Positions 33,462 through 38,068 of a stretch of DNA of 38,068 nt are shown here, in pieces. The position numbers and the translations under genes are program-made. The notes under the pieces are model-generated. The model did no database searches. It was not told the origin of the DNA and saw only the letters and a list, made by a program, of their open reading frames with translations. The stretch spans positions 1-38,068 of the forward strand of contig NZ_JAEC01000040.1 of NCBI RefSeq assembly GCF_000518705.1. Reading direction: 5' to 3'. Source of the stretch: Shewanella colwelliana ATCC 39565. Lineage in GTDB: Bacteria; Pseudomonadota; Gammaproteobacteria; Enterobacterales; Shewanellaceae. The first letter of the stretch is position 1. Every line of letters begins with the position of its first letter.

Positions 33462-35670
33462 ATGTAATCTCCTTACAATCAACAGAAACTAGTTTTGTGT
33501 TAATCGTGTTACTGATTATCTTTAAATCATTGATTGAATATGAGCAAAACCGTGTAAATGCTGGCTCATTTAGTTCGGCATGCCCCATCCAAGCTGCAAT
33601 TAGCTCTGGAGGTACATTTTCGTCAACGAGTAATGATCTCACATAATGTCGATGCCAATTCAAAGGTAAGGGAAGTACACTATCAAAATGAGCGGTCATG
33701 GTTTTAGGCGTCACTTCTTCTATTGCGCCATCGTTGATAAAGAAAAACAGGTGTTTCTCGCCAGATATGGCGTCCTGATAACGTTCTGTAACTTCTATTT
33801 TGAGGCTCATGGAGTCAACTTTTCCAGCTTTTAAATAGCGTAAGTAGTGTTTCAAAATACTCATAGCGATATCAGGAAGAATAATCATTCGACCCGATAG
33901 TGCTTGATGCATTTCTTTGTCAGAGATCCAAAATGTCGAGTTGAATAAATTATAGTCAGTGACTTTTCCAAACCATCCTGTAACGGGTCGATAGCCTGAG
34001 GATATTGCAAGAGTAAATAACACATAGTAAGTGATGAAGTTATGTTGCTGTTGAGAGTATCGGTCTGAAATCTCAGATATATTTTTTTCTAAGGTTCTGA
34101 AAAACTTTCCCAAAATTTCATCATTCATCACTAGCGGGCTGCCGATGGGGTGTTTCTCTTGATGAGCATGTTGATTGTTGGGTTCAAATTTATGCGACTT
34201 GCTTGATAAGTTCTCTAAATACAATAAAAAACGACAATATATCTGATTTACATCTAGCTCATATAAGTGAGTGTAGGATAGTTCGGGGACGGTTTTAGTC
34301 GTTTTACCTTCAATTAACGCGATAATTGTTGGATCTATTGACTCCTGTTTTAGTGTATGACGTAGGTAGGATGATATTTTGTTTTCGGTTAAATTTGTTC
34401 CGTGTTTTTTATTAATGTAACTCAGTAGTTTAGAGGTTTTTTTCAATGTTAAGTCGTCTAAGTCATTCAACAAAATTGTTTTTATATCGAATGGTAACCT
34501 AATGAAGAATGTTGTCTTAGTTGGTGATATCAGCTTAATTATTCGCTTGCGTTGGTTCTGGGTTGGTAGCTTGTGCTCTTGTATTAAACTGTTGGTTTTA
34601 TCGTCATACTTTCGCTGGCTAACACGCTCTAATGATGAGCCTAATGTTAAAGATGCCAGCAGGAATGAGCGCGTTTTTTCGCAAACTTTTTCAGGGTCCA
34701 TGCAATATGAAAGTAATGTTCTAATTTCAAATTTTGTTGCTTGCTGGATATCACATGGAAGGCACATGTGGTTTTTTAATATTTTATTACTGATCGCTTG
34801 AGCGCGTAACTTCTGTACTGCATAACCACTTTTATTAGGCATCATCATCGATATCATAAACATCTTTTTCTTATGCTCTGATGAGGCTTCTTCTGTTGCC
34901 CAGCCTTCTTGATGTGTTTGAACCTCTATAAATTCAGTAATAGTATCAGAGCCATCATTCTCTACAGGGTTGATAATTAGCCTTGTTCTGGGAGCTCCAG
35001 GATCGCGTAGTGTAGTACCTCGTAAAATGCCTTTATTGTGGTTGTAGCTGTCATTATAAGGAACATAGATGTTTGATATTTGATGTCCAACTTTGGAACT
35101 CTTGTTAACTTCTAGTTTTTCCTTTCTTTTTAGATCTAGTTCATCAATTAATTTTTTCATCTCACTATCAATGACATCAGGAAGATTATTGGATAGCTCA
35201 TTTCTTTTTCCTAGAGACCATTGCCTAATTTCATTGCAGACAGATTTGATCGCCGATTCATGTCTCCCCATGGTGTATAACTTTGCACAGACCAATAACG
35301 TTATCGCCTTATATTGTTCAAATTGTTGGTGGTCTTGAGAGGGGGAACGCATGACACTTGCTATAAAGGCGCTAAAATAATATTTTTCAAGTTGCTTTTC
35401 CTTCACTAGCACTTGATACAAAAATGAGAGGTTATTTTTATGCGCTTCAAGATCTGCTTGTGTGTTTTTTACCTTTTTTTTAGCTAAAAATTTTATTGTA
35501 GTCAGCTCTGGGAAGTCTCTCTGGTAGCGATGACTTAAGACTTCAATTAGGTTAATTATTTCATCTGCAATACAGGAGTGATAATCAGTCAATTCTTCAG
35601 GGAAGGCATTATTTAAGGCATTTTTTAATGTTTCAATATTAAATCTTGAAAGCTCAGAATCAACGTTCAT
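33454..35670 (-). CDS. Large tyrosine recombinase (second gene of a recombinase operon)
   Basis: ATG 35670 has GGAG six bases upstream and overlaps the stop of the previous gene by 11 nt; a TTG eight codons earlier is possible. 738 residues. The catalytic domain is C-terminal: ISSGYRPVTGW (Arg 561, without the usual Glu three residues later), NWHRHYVRSLL (His 675, Arg 678), WMGHAEL and FTRFCSYS (Tyr 711). The first 450 residues are a large helical region with a Cys-pair stretch (MCLPCDIQQ, near 300) that might bind metal. The wide R-to-HxxR gap and lost Glu mark a divergent branch. The family resembles recombinases of multi-recombinase operons such as RIT, Tn554 tnpA/B and GInt ginABC; I cannot assign which. 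Confidence 0.78.
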   Translation of the reverse strand: MNVDSELSRFNIETLKNALNNAFPEELTDYHSCIADEIINLIEVLSHRYQRDFPELTTIKFLAKKKVKNTQADLEAHKNNLSFLYQVLVKEKQLEKYYFSAFIASVMRSPSQDHQQFEQYKAITLLVCAKLYTMGRHESAIKSVCNEIRQWSLGKRNELSNNLPDVIDSEMKKLIDELDLKRKEKLEVNKSSKVGHQISNIYVPYNDSYNHNKGILRGTTLRDPGAPRTRLIINPVENDGSDTITEFIEVQTHQEGWATEEASSEHKKKMFMISMMMPNKSGYAVQKLRAQAISNKILKNHMCLPCDIQQATKFEIRTLLSYCMDPEKVCEKTRSFLLASLTLGSSLERVSQRKYDDKTNSLIQEHKLPTQNQRKRIIKLISPTKTTFFIRLPFDIKTILLNDLDDLTLKKTSKLLSYINKKHGTNLTENKISSYLRHTLKQESIDPTIIALIEGKTTKTVPELSYTHLYELDVNQIYCRFLLYLENLSSKSHKFEPNNQHAHQEKHPIGSPLVMNDEILGKFFRTLEKNISEISDRYSQQQHNFITYYVLFTLAISSGYRPVTGWFGKVTDYNLFNSTFWISDKEMHQALSGRMIILPDIAMSILKHYLRYLKAGKVDSMSLKIEVTERYQDAISGEKHLFFFINDGAIEEVTPKTMTAHFDSVLPLPLNWHRHYVRSLLVDENVPPELIAAWMGHAELNEPAFTRFCSYSINDLKIISNTINTKLVSVDCKEITFV

Positions 35671-36235
35671 CTGCCTCTCCGATGACTTGTTCAAAAAGTG
35701 AAACAGACATTTCTTGTTGAGGGGGCTTGTGACGAGACTTTTGCTTGGCGATAGTATTTTTAGCTTTGCCTGTCATTTTGGCTAATAATTCTTCGCTTAG
35801 ATGTGATTGGTAGTAGAGCTTATTAGCAACGTCTGATGGAATTTTTGCATTGATATTCGAATAGATTAAGTCTAGATAGTCGCTTGAGACTGAGCTTAGT
35901 AAAGTCTGGTACAGAACATTTTTCCATGCAAATAGCTTTATATCCTCATCGGCGATATCTTGATGTATGAGCACTGTGGTATCAAGAAGGTTGAGATTGG
36001 CAAAATCAAATATCATGGATTCGAAACCTGCAAAAATATGTAGTTCGGTTTCGATAATTTTCCCTTGAAGAATGACCGCTTCATTTAGCAACTTTTCGTT
36101 GAGCAATCCTTTTTTTATCGCATCAGAAAATTGAAATCGTAGTGATTTTACGAATTCGAATGCTGGATACGCAGCAAGGTGGACCTTGATGCCAGAAATT
36201 TGCTTCGCTTCTCTCTTCGATAACAGTGCAACCAT
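35660..36235 (-). CDS. First gene of the recombinase operon, unknown function
   Basis: 191 residues, ATG 36235, weak ribosome site. Its stop lies inside the start of the large recombinase gene (11-nt overlap), so the genes are translationally coupled. No recombinase catalytic motif is present. Near the C-terminus LSEELLAKMTGKAKNTIAKQKSRHK looks like a helix-turn-helix with a basic tail, so a DNA-binding accessory protein is plausible. It could also be the remnant of a third recombinase, but the ORF is clean and ends naturally. The region 36236-36360 upstream must hold the operon's promoter; none was clear. Confidence 0.65.
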   Translation of the reverse strand: MVALLSKREAKQISGIKVHLAAYPAFEFVKSLRFQFSDAIKKGLLNEKLLNEAVILQGKIIETELHIFAGFESMIFDFANLNLLDTTVLIHQDIADEDIKLFAWKNVLYQTLLSSVSSDYLDLIYSNINAKIPSDVANKLYYQSHLSEELLAKMTGKAKNTIAKQKSRHKPPQQEMSVSLFEQVIGEADER

Positions 36236-36360
36236 TGCTAACCAGTTTTCATGAATCCATATGATATTTATATAAAATAAAACCCGTTCTGTGAAGTTCG
36301 ATGTAAAAGCACGGATTGTTACTAAATGATGTTTTTAAGGCAACAACGCCGTTATGCTGT

Positions 36361-37515
36361 CTAACATTTAATCCGAGGAATGTCTGACCAACGTGTTGTA
36401 TATTGCGGTGTTAGCAAGTCTCGCCTCATTTGCCATTTCGGTGATACGCCTTGGCCAGCAACAAAAAGCGAGTCAGTTCCATAACGCGCATTGATACAAT
36501 CAAGCGCCTTCATTAGAGTTGGACTTTTAGGTTGATTGAATAAATCTTGTTGAAAGTGCTTTTCGCTACATAGCTCAACCAGACCTACACCAACTTTGTA
36601 GTAACGTACCCCAGGTTGAAATCTTAGGCTACTGTCACGCACTGCCTTTTCTATCAATTCGCAAGTATCATTCGTTGGTATCTCCAAAGGGAGCGTGATT
36701 TTAAATCCTGCCGGACGCTCATCAAACGGTGAGTTACTCGCAAAGACAAGCATCGTTTTGCAAAGGGAACCTTGTTGTCTTGCTTTGGCTGCTGCAATAG
36801 CAACATGCTTAGTGATGGCTTGCAGTAGTGATGCTTTATCGGAAATACGGTTACCCATACTCCTCGTTGAAAATATTTGTTTCTTATCAGCCCTTGCTGA
36901 ATCCCATCCTTTGCATGGAATGCCATTGAGTTCTCTTACTGTCCGCTCGAGCTCAATACTAAATTGCTGACGTGCAACACTAGGCTCCATTTGGGAGAGC
37001 GCTAGTGCTGTGTTGACCTTCATGGTCTCAAGCCGTTTTGCGATACGCTTACCAACACCCCAAACATCTTTAGTTTCCATCTTGCTGAGGATGTCCTTGC
37101 GTTCCTCATCGGTGGTAATAGCACAAACACCGGCATAGCCTGGCAGCTTTTTCGCAGCATGATTAGCAACCTTGGCTAAGGTAAGGGTAGCGCCAATCCC
37201 AACACAAACAGGTAACCTTGTTTCTTTCCAAACGGCTCGCCTAAGTTTAAATGCGTGCTCAATTAGGCATGGTATTGCGGGATAACAGTGCTTAAACGAT
37301 AAAAAAGACTCATCAATGCTGTAGATGTGCTGCTGTGGAGCAAAGCGGCCAATTACCTCCATCATAGATGCAGATAAAGAGCCGTAAAGCTCATAGTTTG
37401 AAGACAACGCGATAATACCTTTTTGCTCACAAAGCCTTTTAGCTTCAAAGTAAGGACCGAACTTTTTAATTCCTGCTTCTTTCGCCAATCTGTTGGCCGC
37501 AACAATGCAACCCAC
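36361..37515 (-). pseudogene. umuC: UmuC-like Y-family DNA polymerase, N-terminus missing
   Basis: The frame begins with GTG 37515 and matches UmuC from the GCIVAANRLAKEAGIK block onward: SSNYELYG, IYSIDESFL (catalytic Asp 68 and Glu 69 of this fragment), VCVGIGATLTLAKVANHAAK, VWGVGKRIAKRL, and a full little-finger and C-terminal region. Complete UmuC is about 420 residues and starts with about 35-40 residues (ALVD-NSFYASCE type) that supply the first catalytic Asp; these are absent. In frame, the DNA upstream codes unrelated residues and reaches a stop, so the 5' end was cut off exactly before GCIV. No umuD lies in the window. As it stands the polymerase should be inactive. Loss by insertion or deletion is the likely cause; umuC/rulB genes are known insertion targets for mobile elements. 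Confidence 0.85.
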
Positions 37516-37814
37516 TGTTACGACTAGATTGTGACCAATTGTGTGAATTTACATTAATAACAACCTAATAGATTTTATGTCGATCTTTTACTCATTATCA
37601 TTCTAATTTGAGAAAAGTGAGCAACATCAAGCTTAATTTTCACACATAAATAATAATCACGATTTAAGTGGCACTTCTTTTTTTAATGATATAAATCATT
37701 ATCTTTCAGTTTTAAAATTCTGCAAGTGGCACTTTTATCTTAACATTAGATTTATTTATGGAATATCTGTTGGTGAAAGAAGTTAACTGCTAATGAGATT
37801 TTAGAAAGGGGAGG
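37516..37814. other. AT-rich stretch upstream of the truncated umuC, with small repeats
   Basis: About 300 bp without a gene. It holds two copies of AAGTGGCACTT (37666-37676 and 37724-37734), itself a dyad AAGTG-G-CACTT, and between them AATGAT-ATAA-ATCATT (37685-37700). The edge next to 37515 is where umuC homology stops. I see no LexA box of the CTGT-N8-ACAG type. Confidence 0.45.
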
Positions 37815-38068
37815 ATGTTGTCAGCCCGAATTCAGATAATAAGTGCACCACTCATGGTTAAACGGTGAGGAGAGATCAACTGCCTGTTGGTGATACTCTG
37901 TAGTCGCCAAACAAACATGAGTAGTTGCCATGAATTACAAGCAGTTGATCGAGGGACAACGATACCAGATTGAAGCCTATTTACGCGAGGGTTTCAGTTA
38001 TCGGGAGATAGGAAAACGTCTGAAAGTAAGTCACAGCACAATCAGCCGGGAAGTCAATCGCAATCGAA
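37815..38068 (+). mobile_element. Left end of an IS30-family insertion sequence (continues beyond window)
   Basis: The transposase start at 37930 shows that an IS30-type element enters the window. The exact left inverted repeat could not be confirmed because the right end is not present; about 37815 is a guess from the change in base composition. Confidence 0.5.
37930..38068 (+). CDS. IS30-family transposase, N-terminal part (cut by window end)
   Basis: An open frame from ATG 37930 to the end of the window. The 46 visible residues include YQIEAYLREGFSYREIGKRL then KVSHSTISREVNRNR, the helix-turn-helix that opens IS30-family transposases and binds the terminal repeats. The DDE catalytic domain lies beyond the window. 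The ribosome site is weak. Confidence 0.85.
   Translation, partial: MNYKQLIEGQRYQIEAYLREGFSYREIGKRLKVSHSTISREVNRNR

Noticed and set aside
1..38068. CRISPR array or phage structural genes
   Set aside because: No regularly spaced direct repeats of CRISPR type, and no capsid, tail, portal or terminase-like proteins were seen on either strand.

Overview
The window looks like a chromosomal segment of a marine gammaproteobacterium, most likely Shewanella or a close relative. This rests on the 3' part of a 5S rRNA (1-95), a tRNA-Trp (1478-1554), moderate-to-low GC and the overall codon style. It is inference from remembered 5S sequences, not a search. From about 1.6 kb onward the window is almost entirely accessory DNA: a defence island followed by mobile-element modules.

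Layout. (1) 1-1600: end of an rRNA operon with its terminator, two degenerate 5S-derived repeats, about 800 bp without a credible gene, then tRNA-Trp with a terminator. The tRNA is a plausible island boundary. (2) 2.0-17.1 kb, plus strand: a broken SAM-methyltransferase gene, then a type 1-like BREX operon brxA-brxB-brxC-pglX-brxU-pglZ. brxU is a GmrSD-type (DUF262/DUF1524) restriction gene. The place where brxL is expected holds instead a 480-residue protein with a DUF4145-like N-terminus, Sel1-type repeats and a C-terminal SEC-C zinc motif. (3) 17.2-21.1 kb, minus strand: two tandem paralogous SF2 helicase-like ATPases convergent with the BREX operon. (4) 21.4-24.1 kb, minus strand: a VIT-VWA protein translationally coupled to a MerR-type regulator. 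(5) 24.2-25.9 kb: a small Cys-containing basic protein, a HEPN-type putative RNase, and a small unknown protein. (6) 25.9-28.6 kb: a compact integration module (divergent Xre repressor, excisionase-like protein, tyrosine integrase, small ORF), then an orphan DUF2384-type antitoxin-like gene. (7) 28.9-30.2 kb: an AAA/DUF4143 ATPase behind two near-identical 24-bp palindromes. (8) 30.4-36.2 kb, minus strand: three overlapping genes, two of them very large tyrosine recombinases, resembling multi-recombinase (RIT/Tn554/GInt-like) modules. (9) 36.4-37.5 kb: umuC missing its N-terminus. (10) 37.9 kb to the end: the start of an IS30-family transposase.

How the genes may work together. BrxA/B/C, PglX and PglZ should form a BREX anti-phage system that methylates host DNA at a non-palindromic adenine site and blocks unmethylated phage. 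BrxU would add restriction of modified phage DNA. The SEC-C/Sel1 protein and the twin helicases occupy the 3' end where brxL normally sits and are the best candidates for undescribed accessory components. The VWA/MerR pair, the HEPN gene and the DUF2384 gene fit a defence-island setting, but their roles are not shown by sequence alone. No CRISPR array, phage structural genes or BrxR/WYL regulator were seen.
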